NCBI RefSeq assembly: GCF_000218235.1
Contig: NZ_GL945017.1
Location: 2,830,510 to 2,866,371, forward strand
Source of the DNA: Hallella multisaccharivorax DSM 17128
Lineage (GTDB): Bacteria; Bacteroidota; Bacteroidia; Bacteroidales; Bacteroidaceae
Length of the DNA: 35,862 nt
Direction of reading: 5' to 3'
Below the pieces are notes generated by a model, which worked only from the letters and a program-made list of their open reading frames with translations, had not been told where the DNA came from and made no database searches. The position numbers and the translations under genes were made by a program. The number at the start of each line of letters is the position of its first letter. Within the stretch, counting starts at the first letter, position 1. This document shows positions 15,350 through 25,483 of this stretch, one piece after another.

Positions 15350-18300
15350 TCAGCTGGATTTGATGAAGTCTTTGGGCAGGATTCCGAACTGGGCATAGAA
15401 GCATTTGGTGAAGTAGCCGGAGTTGTTGAAGCCTACTTTGTAGCACACTTCGTTGATTTTGCAGTCGCCGGCCTTCAGTAACTGGGCAGCATATTTCAGC
15501 CGTTCAATGCGGATATAGGTATTGGGAGATACGTTAAGTGTCCCCCTCACCTTCCGGTTCAGGTTGGAGCGGCTCATGTTCATGTCGGAGGCGAGCTGGT
15601 CGACATTGAACTCGCTGTTGCTCATGTGCCGTTGCATCACACTTCGCAGCCGTTCCAGGAACTCCTTGTCGACATTGCTTTTCGCCACGGAATCTGACGA
15701 GACGAAAGGTGAGCCGGCATAGGTACGCTTTATTTCTTCGCGCGACCGCAGCAGATTGGTGATGGTATTGATGAGGAATTCCATAGAGAAAGGCTTCTCT
15801 ATATAGGCGTCGGCACCGCTTTCCATTCCCTCCATCCGTGCCAAATCCAGTGTGGCAGCGGTGAGGAGGATAACAGGCGTGTGGCTGTAGTTTACATCTT
15901 TCTTGATGTTCCGGCACAGCTCAAAGCCATTGATGGGTGCCATCATCACATCGGTGACCACCAGGCTCACTTTTTCCCGCTCCAGCACGGAGAGCGCTTC
16001 CTGTCCGTTGGCCGCCAGGACGATGTCGTAATAATCCTGCAATGTGCGTTTTTCGTATTTCAACATCTCGGCATTGTCATCTACTAACAGCAGCAAAGGA
16101 CGTCCCGGTTTCCTGGGTTCGGCTTCGTCCATATTGGTGAGGCCTGACTCTGTAGATAACGGGATATAGTCTGTCTGGTTCAGAGGGAGGGTGAGGCGGA
16201 ACACGTTCAGATGGCCGTTCTCATCCATGGTGAGTGTTCCTTTGTGCAGTTCGGCCAGGTTTTTGGCCAGTGCCAGCCCTATTCCCGTTCCGGTCTGTGC
16301 TGTCTGCTGATGGTTTTCTACCCTGAAGAAGGGTTCGAAAATCCTGCTTCGAAGATTTTTCGAAATGATATTTCCATCATTGCTGATGATGACAGAGAAC
16401 GTGTTGTCCGGGGTCGACTCTATGAGAATGGATATCCGGGAAGCACAATATTTTACGGCATTGCTAAGCAAATTACTGATGATCTTCGTGAAACACTCCT
16501 GATCAACATAAGCCATAAGGCCCGCATCGCGGACAGACAGCGTGGCATCGATGTTCTTTTCCCGGATCAACGACAGGAAGCGTCGATATGTTTTATCGAC
16601 TAATTGCGGGATGTCACAGTGCTCGAAGTTCAGTTTCAGTCCGTCTCGTTCGGCTTTTCTGAAGTCCAGCAGCTGGTTGATAAGCTCGTTCAGCCGTTCG
16701 GTATTCCTCGACATGATATGCAGATCCTCCTTGGTCTGGGCGTCTTTCACCCTTTCCTGTTTGATGATATGCTCCAGCGGGCCTTTGATGAGGGTAAGGG
16801 GGGTACGTATTTCGTGTGCCACATGAGTGAAGAAATTAATCTTACTCTCATAGAGTTCCCTTTCTTTCTCCTGCTCCAGCTTGTCCATTGCCTGCTTGTG
16901 TTTGCGCCTGTTGCGCCTGTAAAGATAGCGGACCGTGAAGTAAGTCATTGCGCAGGCGCAGAGAAGATAAAACAGCTTTGCCCAGAACGAGAGCAAAGGA
17001 TGGGGCTTTACCACCACTTTCAGGCTGTATTCCCGGGCATCCCACTCTCCTTTGCTGTTCTTGATTCTTACGCGAAGCAAGTATTTACCAGCCGGGAGGT
17101 TGTCGAATCCGATGCGATAATCTACTCTGACAGGCCGCCACGTATCGGTAAATCCTTCCAGAATATACTCCATCTGATATTTCTGCAGCTGCTCATAGGC
17201 CAGCGGGACGACACGCAGGGAGAAGGAATTCTGATTGTATGCCAGTTCTATCTCCTTCGTATAGGAAATGTTCCGGCTCAGAGGGCTGCCGGAAGTGTGG
17301 TTGTCTACATCGGTATTATTCACGATCAGGTCCGTCGCAATGAGCCTTGGCGTGGGGTAATGCCGTTTGAAGGCACCGGGAGAGAACTTCACGATGCCAT
17401 TGTACGACCCGAAGTAGATGTCGCCTTTTCGGTCGACAGCGGCCGAAGAGACATTGAGCTGGTTGTCGAGCATCGTCACCTGAGCAGAGAACAGCTGCGA
17501 CTGCCTTGTGCCGGCATCGTACCTCAGGATACCGCTCAGGGTCGACATCCAGAGGAATCCGTCCCGGTCCTCTACGAGGTCGAGCACCACCGGCTCGGCC
17601 GTTCCATAGCCTTCCAGCGACACTTTCCGTATCTTCCCGGTGCGGGGGGTGTAGGAAAAGAGCCCGTTTCCCAGTGTCATGATCCACATATTGCCGTTTC
17701 TGTCTTCGTACAGTCCTACGGCTTTGCCCAGCGTATAGCCCCCGATGTGGCTGCGGGTGAAATGAATCCAGCGGCGGGCAGTGCCCGTTTTAAGATAAAC
17801 GCCATTGTTCTGCGTAGCCACCCATAGGTTGCCGAGGTGGTCGAACTTCACCTTGTTGATGAGCACAGGGGGGATGTTGCCGTCGTATTCAAAGTGCCCG
17901 TTGCTTCCGTTGAGGCGGCATAGTCCGCGGATCGTGCCGAAATACAGTTCCTTCCGGGGCGACATGGCGATGCTGAAGATGGTGTTGTCGTGCAAGGCCC
18001 CCGGCTTTCCATCGGCCTGGAAGCTCTTGATGACCCTGTGCGTATGGGTATTTATCACCTTCAGCCCCGTGGCAAAGGTGCCCGCCCACAGCTCGTTCCC
18101 ACGCACACATAAACCGTGCACATTGGGAAAAGCCATGCTTTCGGGTATATGGGTGATCCTGCCGGTGGCCATGTTCATGCAGTTCAGGCCTCCGTCTTCT
18201 GTACCGATCCATAGCTGTCCGTCGGCATCCTGTACCATTTCGCGCACCCTTCGTCCATGCAGTCTGCCTTCCGCGGGCGATGGAAGAATACGGGCAAAGG

Positions 18301-19300
18301 GCGGGGCGGACAGCGACACATAGTTTACCCCGCCAAAGTAAGAGCCTATCCACATACCGTTTCCGCGGTCGTGGAGCAGGCAATACAGCGGGTTGTCCGA
18401 CAGGGAGAAGGGGTCGGAGGCATCGTTGGTGTAGTGATGCAGCGCTTTTGTCGTTATGTTGTAAACGTAAAGTCCCTGCTCGCTGGCCGCCCACACCTCG
18501 TTGCCCTTCACCGACAGTGCCCTAACAAAGATGTCGTAGCCGTTCTCCCTGGCCTTTACATCGGTAGCGGAAGCCTGTCTCGGGTTGATGATGCTTAGTC
18601 CGTGCTTGTCTGTTCCCACGAAAATCATCGTGGGATTCACCTCCTGAATGGCCGAAACGATACACCCCTTAAAGGGCTGGCGGCCGTTTGCTGTAAAGGG
18701 TGTAAGGCTTCGGAACTGGGGAGAAGTGTACCAAAGCCCGCCCCCATAAAAGCCAAGCCACACCCTGTTGCCAGTGCTGAAGCCGATGGAGGCAATGTTC
18801 GGGTGGTTCAAAAAGATGTAGTTCTGTAACCGTTTTGTCTTTAAGTCATAGACAAAGAGGCCTTGCTCGTTCACCCCAATGTAGATTCTCCCTTGGTGTC
18901 CGGCGATGAAATTTACATTTCCTGTTATCCGATTCTTTCGGTTACTGATGGCCTTGAGAGGGCGGAAGGAGTCAGCCGAGGGTGTGTAGAGCCATACCCC
19001 CTGGTCGGTTCCCACCCATATCAGGCCGTCCTCCGACTGGTAGAGCGAGGTGATGAAGTCGCTTCCCAGTTTGGAATTGTTATGGCTGTACACCTTGAAG
19101 AAGCTCCCGTCGTATCGGCACAGCCCCACTTTCGTCCCCATCCAGATAAATCCGGTTCGGTCCTGGAGGATAGAATACACCGTGCTTTGCGACAGTCCGT
19201 CGTTTGTATCGATGTGTTTGAAAGCGTAATCGGTCTGTGCCGAAGCGGGGCAGAGCTCTAGAAGCAATATACAGACAAGGAATGTGACCTTTTTAAGCAT
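15350..19300 (-). CDS. Hybrid two-component system regulator (HTCS) of the PUL
   Basis: 1316 residues, a one-protein sensor-regulator in the inner membrane. Order: signal peptide (to ASA, about residue 21); periplasmic two-part beta-propeller with repeats of the type GLIWVGTDQG; Y_Y_Y domain (about 690-765); membrane segment (about 770-797); histidine kinase with His829 in FFTHVAHEIRTPLT; ATPase with NLLSNAVKYC and GTGIGLALAK; receiver with LLLVDDN and acceptor Asp1117 in VVTDVMM; C-terminal AraC-type DNA-binding domain (about 1215-1316, ending GYFTKCFYAQFGILPKDF). It senses a glycan breakdown product and activates the PUL. It has its own promoter box 23 bases upstream of the ATG and lies behind a strong terminator. 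The gene converges on the haem-type operon, 45 bases apart. Confidence 0.95.
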   Translation of the reverse strand: MLKKVTFLVCILLLELCPASAQTDYAFKHIDTNDGLSQSTVYSILQDRTGFIWMGTKVGLCRYDGSFFKVYSHNNSKLGSDFITSLYQSEDGLIWVGTDQGVWLYTPSADSFRPLKAISNRKNRITGNVNFIAGHQGRIYIGVNEQGLFVYDLKTKRLQNYIFLNHPNIASIGFSTGNRVWLGFYGGGLWYTSPQFRSLTPFTANGRQPFKGCIVSAIQEVNPTMIFVGTDKHGLSIINPRQASATDVKARENGYDIFVRALSVKGNEVWAASEQGLYVYNITTKALHHYTNDASDPFSLSDNPLYCLLHDRGNGMWIGSYFGGVNYVSLSAPPFARILPSPAEGRLHGRRVREMVQDADGQLWIGTEDGGLNCMNMATGRITHIPESMAFPNVHGLCVRGNELWAGTFATGLKVINTHTHRVIKSFQADGKPGALHDNTIFSIAMSPRKELYFGTIRGLCRLNGSNGHFEYDGNIPPVLINKVKFDHLGNLWVATQNNGVYLKTGTARRWIHFTRSHIGGYTLGKAVGLYEDRNGNMWIMTLGNGLFSYTPRTGKIRKVSLEGYGTAEPVVLDLVEDRDGFLWMSTLSGILRYDAGTRQSQLFSAQVTMLDNQLNVSSAAVDRKGDIYFGSYNGIVKFSPGAFKRHYPTPRLIATDLIVNNTDVDNHTSGSPLSRNISYTKEIELAYNQNSFSLRVVPLAYEQLQKYQMEYILEGFTDTWRPVRVDYRIGFDNLPAGKYLLRVRIKNSKGEWDAREYSLKVVVKPHPLLSFWAKLFYLLCACAMTYFTVRYLYRRNRRKHKQAMDKLEQEKERELYESKINFFTHVAHEIRTPLTLIKGPLEHIIKQERVKDAQTKEDLHIMSRNTERLNELINQLLDFRKAERDGLKLNFEHCDIPQLVDKTYRRFLSLIREKNIDATLSVRDAGLMAYVDQECFTKIISNLLSNAVKYCASRISILIESTPDNTFSVIISNDGNIISKNLRSRIFEPFFRVENHQQTAQTGTGIGLALAKNLAELHKGTLTMDENGHLNVFRLTLPLNQTDYIPLSTESGLTNMDEAEPRKPGRPLLLLVDDNAEMLKYEKRTLQDYYDIVLAANGQEALSVLEREKVSLVVTDVMMAPINGFELCRNIKKDVNYSHTPVILLTAATLDLARMEGMESGADAYIEKPFSMEFLINTITNLLRSREEIKRTYAGSPFVSSDSVAKSNVDKEFLERLRSVMQRHMSNSEFNVDQLASDMNMSRSNLNRKVRGTLNVSPNTYIRIERLKYAAQLLKAGDCKINEVCYKVGFNNSGYFTKCFYAQFGILPKDFIKSS

Positions 19301-19322
19301 GGCGGTAACGGTGATTAGACTG

Positions 19323-19330
19323 CAAAGATA
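19323..19330 (-). promoter_or_regulatory. -7 box of the HTCS gene
   Basis: Minus-strand TATCTTTG matches TAnnTTTG and lies 22 bases before the start codon. CTTG sits 22 bases upstream as a weak -33 element. No copy of the 15-bp PUL operator repeat is nearby, so the regulator gene seems not to be under its own operator. Confidence 0.55.
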
Positions 19331-19356
19331 ATGTTTTTTCTTTATATAAATTCAAG

Positions 19357-19396
19357 AAAAAGAAAAACAGGCCGCCCTGCAATCAGGGCAGCCTGT
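19357..19396 (-). terminator. Rho-independent terminator of the sus operon
   Basis: On the minus strand ACAGGC-T-GCCCTG / CAGGGC-G-GCCTGT forms two six-pair stems around a one-base internal mismatch and a four-base loop, followed by TTTTTCTTTTTC. This separates the glycan-binding-protein gene from the HTCS gene. Confidence 0.9.
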
Positions 19397-19433
19397 CCGG
19401 TCTGCAGATTTGAATCTATGTTTTTGAAAGAAG

Positions 19434-20438
19434 TTATTCGACAGGCGAAATGAGGATGGCGTTGATGAAGCTTGTGCCGTCCGGCTGGTTTCCTCCTTCT
19501 CCACCGGTAACGGTAATGATGATTTTCCCGCTTCCGTCGGGGGTTATCTTCATCTTTCCGTAGCGTATGAAGGTGTTGTCTTCGGCAGGTGTCCCGCCGA
19601 TGGCCGTACCTTTCGGAACTGCCGCTCCCGTGTCTCCCGGGTCGGAAGAGGTTTTCTTTGTCAGCAAGGTTATTGTCGCCCGGTTGTCTCCTGCTGCTGT
19701 AATCTTGGCCGAACAGACATCTCCCCAAAAGCGTTTGCTCGCAAAGAATGCGAGATGATAGCTTTGTTTGTAGCTCAGTCCGCTGATTTCGAATACGCCT
19801 GTATCGGCTTTCCTGTCGTTCTTGAAGGCACTTCCGGACACGGCATTGGGCAGCGTTATCAGTCTCCCGTCTTCTATTGTCTCTTCCGGATCGCCATCAT
19901 TCTCGCCCCAGTTGAAGGCACTGGTGATCTTGATGTTTACCCAGGTAGGGTTGCCGTTGATGTCTTTCATCTCGTTGAGCCCTGCTCCTTCCGAGTAGCT
20001 TCCCAGGTTGTTCCAAGGAGCATCGGCATTGCCAAAGAGATTGATATAGACAGGTGCCTTAAGTGTATATGACTGTTTATTGACATCCACAATACAGCTG
20101 TCTTTCAAAGAGCCGTCTTCCGATGTTATTCTGAGGACAGTCGTACCTACTTTCAAGGTCGTAACCTTGCAGACCAGGGTCTGGGGATCGACGGCAATAG
20201 AGGCTACGGTGGGGTCTGAATTAGTCCATGAGAAGCCTTTCGCGAACGTTTCAGGGTTGTTGAACCTGGGCGTTATGCTAAGTTCTTCATCTACTGCTGT
20301 GGCAAAGTAATGGCTGCTAAGCTTCACCGTGTGGATATCCGGAGGGATGGGGATTGCGGCTTCGTCGTTGCAACCGGCCATTCCCAGCATCATGAGGATG
20401 GCAGATACCCATGCTAAAGATAATTTTTTAATTTTCAT
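19434..20438 (-). CDS. Candidate surface glycan-binding lipoprotein (SusE/F position)
   Basis: 334 residues; lipoprotein signal with Cys23 (MLGMAGC) and acidic NDE after it. The first domain resembles a bacterial Ig-like fold (FSWTNSDPTVASIAVDP, then GTTVLRITSEDGS). The C-terminal half begins with YINLFGNADAPWNNLG and holds Trp-rich segments (FNWGENDGDP, SKRFWGD), which look like a beta-sandwich able to bind sugars. It lies 20 bases downstream of susD, where SusE/F-like surface glycan-binding proteins are usually encoded. There is no catalytic motif. Binding of the PUL's glycan is inferred from position and architecture. Confidence 0.75.
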   Translation of the reverse strand: MKIKKLSLAWVSAILMMLGMAGCNDEAAIPIPPDIHTVKLSSHYFATAVDEELSITPRFNNPETFAKGFSWTNSDPTVASIAVDPQTLVCKVTTLKVGTTVLRITSEDGSLKDSCIVDVNKQSYTLKAPVYINLFGNADAPWNNLGSYSEGAGLNEMKDINGNPTWVNIKITSAFNWGENDGDPEETIEDGRLITLPNAVSGSAFKNDRKADTGVFEISGLSYKQSYHLAFFASKRFWGDVCSAKITAAGDNRATITLLTKKTSSDPGDTGAAVPKGTAIGGTPAEDNTFIRYGKMKITPDGSGKIIITVTGGEGGNQPDGTSFINAILISPVE

Positions 20439-20457
20439 GTCAGTAATAGTTTCGTTG

Positions 20458-22377
20458 TCAATTCCAACCCGGAAGCTGGCGTAAGTTCGGATTCTTGTCT
20501 ATGTCGTCCTGCGGAATGGGCATCCAATAGTTCTTCTTGGAGAAAGAACGGGTCATGACAGGAGTCCTTACGAAGTATGATTTAGGATTAGACTTATTGT
20601 CGCTGTTCAGTGTCCCGGCGAAGTTCATACCGTAGAAAGTGCCGGTCAGTTGCTTCTCGGCTTCCTTCCAACGTCTTAAATCAAACCATCTGGTTCCGTT
20701 TTCGCAGGCCAGTTCTACTCTTCTTTCGTGATGAATAGCCTCGCGCATTTCCTCCTGATTGCCAGGAACAGGGATATATCCCTCACCTGTCCCATACTGT
20801 GGGATACCCGCACGCTCACGAATAAGATTGAGATACTTCACGATGTCAGGGTTGCCGGGGTCACTTTCGTTGAGTGCCTCGGCATAGTCCAGGTAGGCAT
20901 CGCCCATCCTGTAGAGCACTCCCGGACGGTAAGGGCGTACTTTCTGGCGTGGATCCACATCCGGAGACACCTTCTTTCTTACAAGATATCCGTAGGAAGG
21001 AGCATCGTGGGTAGGGCCACCGTCATAGCCGCCAGAGTAGAACTGGGTGTTTCTTCCCTCTCTCCTGAACCATGCTCCGTTGTAGAGAACGGTGATATAG
21101 AAGCGTGGCTCGCGGTTGCAATACATATTGAAGGTGCCTGCCTGGGTGATGACATTGGTGGCATTCTTGACAGATCCGTCAGGAGCACCTTCTATCCATT
21201 TGGTCTTTTCTTTGTCATCAGCTTCCGAGAAGCCTGTCTCTGTATAGCCGGAAGCAGTGTTGATGATAGGCGAGCCGTCGGCATTATACCCCTTGATAGG
21301 TGCCAGTCCATTCTTCATATAGAACGCGTCGACGAGAGTCTGGCTGACCCCCAGGCCGCCGTTGCCGGCTGTTCCACGGGGCTGGGCGTGCTCATCGTAG
21401 CTGTCGGAATTCACCCATGCACGAGGGAACAGTATCTCATTATTACCACGATTGGCGGTAACGAAGAGCATGTTCTGGAACGACATGTATGGATCTATCG
21501 TGCCGTCGCTGTTATATTCCTTGTAAAGTCCGTGCCCATTGGCTGCAGCCAGGTCGATCAGCTCCTTGCATGCCTTGGCCGCCTTCTCCCATTTCGCAGG
21601 GTCATAGGTAGGGTTGAAGATAAGCTGCCCCTTGTTGTTGCGGTAGTTAGAATAGTCGCTGTTGCCGTTAACGAGCGGGCTTGCTGCAAACAGCAGCAGT
21701 CTTGCGCGGATGGCATAGCACATGATAGAGGTAGCACGGCCGTACTTCTTCGCATCAGTATAAAAAGGAGGAAGCACCTTTGCAGCCTCAAGAAGTTTGG
21801 CTTCGGTGTCCCTGACCACATCGTCGAACGGTGTCTGACCGATCATCAGAGAGTCAGACTCTAGATTGGCGGTACCCTCCTGCACCGGAACAGCACCCCA
21901 TACCGTTAGCCGGCAGTAGTTGTTGTAGGCAATAAGGAACTTGGCCTCGTTCTTCATGTACTCCACTTCCTGATCGTTCAGGCCTTGCTCAGGGAGGCTG
22001 TGGATACGGTTAAGGAGAGTATAAGCCGACCTTGTCCTACGGGGAAGGGTGTACCAGTATGCCCCACGGTACTCCCAATCGGTCGTCGGATCAAAGCTTC
22101 CCTTCTGATACCCGATAACTGGCCATCCATAAGCCTCCCATCCGATGGATGGAGCGATGTCGTCGGCCATACTGTCAAAGCCCCTCATACAGGAGGCATA
22201 GTTTTCTACGATACCGGAATAGATAGCACTTAGCCAGCTTTCTACCTCCGATTTATCGCTAAACACCTTTTCCAAGGTTTCGTAATCGTCTGGTTCTCTG
22301 TCCAGATAGTCGGTACATGAACCTAAACTGAATATGATGGATGAGGCAATGAATGCCTTCGTGAGAAAATTTTTCAT
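20458..22377 (-). CDS. susD: SusD/RagB-family outer-membrane lipoprotein
   Basis: 639 residues, slightly long for the family. Lipobox Cys21 (FSLGSC) followed by TDYLDREPDDYETLEKVFSD, the typical SusD opening; YRGAYWYTLPRRTRSAYTL is a typical helical segment, and the C-terminal signature VELACENGTRWFDLRRWKEAE and NYWMPIPQDDIDKNPNLRQLPGW ends the protein. It caps the SusC barrel and binds the glycan or its oligosaccharides at the surface. It sits 14 bases downstream of susC in the same operon. Confidence 0.95.
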   Translation of the reverse strand: MKNFLTKAFIASSIIFSLGSCTDYLDREPDDYETLEKVFSDKSEVESWLSAIYSGIVENYASCMRGFDSMADDIAPSIGWEAYGWPVIGYQKGSFDPTTDWEYRGAYWYTLPRRTRSAYTLLNRIHSLPEQGLNDQEVEYMKNEAKFLIAYNNYCRLTVWGAVPVQEGTANLESDSLMIGQTPFDDVVRDTEAKLLEAAKVLPPFYTDAKKYGRATSIMCYAIRARLLLFAASPLVNGNSDYSNYRNNKGQLIFNPTYDPAKWEKAAKACKELIDLAAANGHGLYKEYNSDGTIDPYMSFQNMLFVTANRGNNEILFPRAWVNSDSYDEHAQPRGTAGNGGLGVSQTLVDAFYMKNGLAPIKGYNADGSPIINTASGYTETGFSEADDKEKTKWIEGAPDGSVKNATNVITQAGTFNMYCNREPRFYITVLYNGAWFRREGRNTQFYSGGYDGGPTHDAPSYGYLVRKKVSPDVDPRQKVRPYRPGVLYRMGDAYLDYAEALNESDPGNPDIVKYLNLIRERAGIPQYGTGEGYIPVPGNQEEMREAIHHERRVELACENGTRWFDLRRWKEAEKQLTGTFYGMNFAGTLNSDNKSNPKSYFVRTPVMTRSFSKKNYWMPIPQDDIDKNPNLRQLPGWN

Positions 22378-22391
22378 ATAAATTTATAATG

Positions 22392-25300
22392 TTAGAAAGC
22401 TATTTCGATGCCCATAGAGAATGACTTCATAATAGGGTAGCGTAAGCCGTTGCTGTTGCTTGATGTTACCTCTGGATCCCATAGTTTGAACTTGGAGAAG
22501 GTGAGCAGATTGGTGCCGCGGAGGTAGAGGCGGGCTTTGCTCAGATAAATTTCCGCAATGAGATTCTTAGGTAATGAATAGCCTATCTCTATCTCTTTCA
22601 TCCGCAACATGCTCATATCTTTTAGCCACCAGGTGGATGCTTGAGAGTTGTTGGCGTTAGGTCCGGCTGTCAAACGTGGATAAAAAACATTCTGTGAAGG
22701 TTTGTCTACTGTCCACCGGTCATCAACATTCGAGAGGATGTTACCCGTTGCCGAGTTTCCTCCACCTGGGAGGAAGTCCTGCGAACGGCCGATAATCTGC
22801 CATGTGCAGCCGTTTCCCTGGAAAAGCATGCCTAAATCGAAGTACTTATAGACAAGATTAACACCGAAACCGTAAATCAATCGTGGATCGGTTGTTCCAC
22901 CAATAGCAGTGATATCGAGGGCATCGATGACACCATCGGCATTCAAATCTCTGTACTTGATATCACCGGGACGTACAGTAGAGGTGTATGACTGTATAGG
23001 AACACCCGGCTTCAAGATGCCCTTGTCCGGGTCGATAAAGTCGTCGTTAGTGAACAGCCGCTCTGCTACCAAGCCTTCTAACTGACCTACCGAGCGTCCT
23101 ATCGTACTGCGGTAGGTTCCCCTTTTGCTGATCGCCTCGTCATTTTCAAGAATCTTATTCTTGGCATAGGTAACGTTAGCCTGTGCCGAAAGGAAGAAGT
23201 CACGGGTCAGCTGCTTGTTCAATGTGAGGTAGGCCTCGAAACCATTGTTGTCCACTTTTCCGATATTTGCCCATGGAGCTTCTGAGAATCCGGCCGAGGC
23301 GGGGTAGTTAGAACGCTTCATGAAGATGTCCCGGCGTTGCTCTTTGAAATAATCGAACTGCACTTGCAGGGCGTCATTAAAGAATCCCAGCTCAAGTCCG
23401 GCATCTGTTTTATGGACGGTTTCCCATGTAAGTTCAGGAACACCTATGGCCCCTTCCCACTTTCCTTTTATCGACCACTCCTTGTTGTAACCGAATTCAT
23501 AGGCATCGGTGGTAGAGATCTCAGAGAGATAGGCAAAGCGTCGGCCATCCAGAGAACTGTTGCCGGCCAGACCATATGATACTCTTATCTTGGCTTTAGA
23601 CAATACCGGGCGGAGCTTTTGCATGAATTTTTCCTCACTGATAATCCATCCTGCGGCTACAGAAGGGAAGAAGCCGTAACGCTTTCCCTTGGCAAAGTTC
23701 TCAGAGCCATTGTACCCGAAGTTGAACTCTGCAATGTATTTAGAAGCATAATTGTAAGAGAACCGTCCTGCAAAACCCTGGTTACGGTAGGGCTGTTTGC
23801 TACCATCGTCGTAGTTCCTCCAGTTCCCCATGAACATCGCGTCTACTGTATGCTTTTCGGCAAAGGTTCTGTTATAACTGAAGTTGAACTCCAAGTAAGT
23901 GCTTTTATTGCCCCAATCGGCTCCCTTTTCATAGCCCAGATAGTCTTGTCCTTCGGTATCTAAAGCTCCCATCTCGAGTTCTCCGGTTACGGCATTACGG
24001 CCTACAGCAGGGTTATACATATCCGGCCACTTGGCTCGTGTTACGTAATTGGATGAGTAACTGTCAAAAGAGAAGGTGCCTTTAAACTTCAGTCCCGGAG
24101 TAATGAACTTCAGATCCTGTTCTAAAGCAAACAATGACTCTATCTTGCTGGAGTTCATTGTCCTGTAGCCACGCTGTGTTGCGAGAACATAAGGATTCTC
24201 ACGATATACTACACGGGCAAACTTTCCATTGGAATACTGCGCCGGATGTGCGATAGGAGTAATGGTGAAAGCTTGATTAAAGATATCATCTATACTCTCG
24301 GGAGTACCTCTGCGCGACTGTAAGTAACCTCCGATATTGAATCGCAGCAGCGTAGTAGGAGTGATGTTGATATCTACATTCGAACGCATATTATAGCGAT
24401 GGAGCCGTAAAGAAGAATCCCACGACTGTGATTTGTCGCGTGCCAGGATGCCGGACTCACCATAATAAGCTCCCACTAAAGAATATCTGATGATATCACT
24501 ACCGCCATTTACATCAATAGTTGCATGGTTATTCGATGCATAATCCTTTGTAATAACATCAAGCCAATTCACGTCCGGATATATATCTGTGTCCAGATGA
24601 TAGCGTGTATTGTAAATCTGCTCGTCAGAATAGATTGGTCTTTTGCCACTCTCGGCAGCGATGCTGTTCATCACTTCCATGTACTTGGCGCCATTAACAA
24701 AGTCCGGCAGCTTGGTAGGTTGCGTGACAGCACTCTCGAAAGTAACATTGACAGTAGGTTTGCCAATTCGTCCGCGCTTGGTATTTATCAAGATAACACC
24801 ATTCGCACCACGTACGCCATACACCGCACTGGCAGCAGCATCCTTCAAAACAGAGAAGGATTCAATCTCATTAGGATCTATATCGTTCAGACTTCTTTCA
24901 ATACCATCTACTAAGACGAGTGGGTTTCTACTGGACTGGAAGGTGCTGATACCACGAATCCAGAAAGAAGAATTGTCGTAACCGGGCTCTCCCGACCGTT
25001 GTACGGCTATGATACCAGGCACCTGACCGGCCAGGTTGTTACTGAGGGAACGTGATGTCCCCGACTTTAACCGGTCCGGATTGATGGTGGTAATAGCACC
25101 TACTACCGATTCCTTTTTCTGAGTTCCGTATCCTACAACGATTACTTCACCCAGTTTACCCATATCTTCTTGCAAGGTAAAGTTAAGCACTTTACGACCG
25201 GCGATGGGCTCACGCTGCGCCTCATAACCAATATAACTTACATAAAGGGTATCTCTCAGGCTCTTTACATTGATTGAAAAATGTCCGTCGATATCTGTGA

Positions 25301-25481
25301 TTACGCCGGAAGAGGAGCCTGAAGTCCGGACGGTTGCACCTATTAAGGGCTCTCCATGTGTGTCGGCCACACTACCGGATACGCTCAATGCCGTCTGTGC
25401 ATTTACCTGACAGGGTATGACAAGGAGAGATGCTACGAGGCATTTCCTCATGTATTTGCGGAATTTTAATATTTGGACCAT
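22392..25481 (-). CDS. susC: SusC/RagA-family TonB-dependent transporter
   Basis: 1029 residues from the ATG at 25481; a start at 25451 (MRKCLVASLLVIPCQVNA) gives a better signal peptide and may be the true one. Order: carboxypeptidase-regulatory-like domain (SGSVADTHGEPLIGATVRT); TonB box region (GEVIVVGYGTQKKESVVG); plug with LVLVDGIERSLNDIDPNEIESFSVLKDAAASAVYGVRGANGVILI-type SusC motifs; large barrel ending in the aromatic MGIEIAF. It imports oligosaccharides with SusD as lid. The GH43 gene ends only two bases before the first ATG, so the genes are co-transcribed. Confidence 0.95.
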   Translation of the reverse strand: MVQILKFRKYMRKCLVASLLVIPCQVNAQTALSVSGSVADTHGEPLIGATVRTSGSSSGVITDIDGHFSINVKSLRDTLYVSYIGYEAQREPIAGRKVLNFTLQEDMGKLGEVIVVGYGTQKKESVVGAITTINPDRLKSGTSRSLSNNLAGQVPGIIAVQRSGEPGYDNSSFWIRGISTFQSSRNPLVLVDGIERSLNDIDPNEIESFSVLKDAAASAVYGVRGANGVILINTKRGRIGKPTVNVTFESAVTQPTKLPDFVNGAKYMEVMNSIAAESGKRPIYSDEQIYNTRYHLDTDIYPDVNWLDVITKDYASNNHATIDVNGGSDIIRYSLVGAYYGESGILARDKSQSWDSSLRLHRYNMRSNVDINITPTTLLRFNIGGYLQSRRGTPESIDDIFNQAFTITPIAHPAQYSNGKFARVVYRENPYVLATQRGYRTMNSSKIESLFALEQDLKFITPGLKFKGTFSFDSYSSNYVTRAKWPDMYNPAVGRNAVTGELEMGALDTEGQDYLGYEKGADWGNKSTYLEFNFSYNRTFAEKHTVDAMFMGNWRNYDDGSKQPYRNQGFAGRFSYNYASKYIAEFNFGYNGSENFAKGKRYGFFPSVAAGWIISEEKFMQKLRPVLSKAKIRVSYGLAGNSSLDGRRFAYLSEISTTDAYEFGYNKEWSIKGKWEGAIGVPELTWETVHKTDAGLELGFFNDALQVQFDYFKEQRRDIFMKRSNYPASAGFSEAPWANIGKVDNNGFEAYLTLNKQLTRDFFLSAQANVTYAKNKILENDEAISKRGTYRSTIGRSVGQLEGLVAERLFTNDDFIDPDKGILKPGVPIQSYTSTVRPGDIKYRDLNADGVIDALDITAIGGTTDPRLIYGFGVNLVYKYFDLGMLFQGNGCTWQIIGRSQDFLPGGGNSATGNILSNVDDRWTVDKPSQNVFYPRLTAGPNANNSQASTWWLKDMSMLRMKEIEIGYSLPKNLIAEIYLSKARLYLRGTNLLTFSKFKLWDPEVTSSNSNGLRYPIMKSFSMGIEIAF

Positions 25482-25483
25482 AG

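Noticed and set aside
16604..17827. A 407-codon plus-strand frame inside the HTCS gene
   Set aside because: Antisense to an unmistakable sensor protein and without recognisable motifs or promoter.
20728..21864. A 378-codon plus-strand frame inside susD
   Set aside because: Antisense shadow of a conserved SusD gene.
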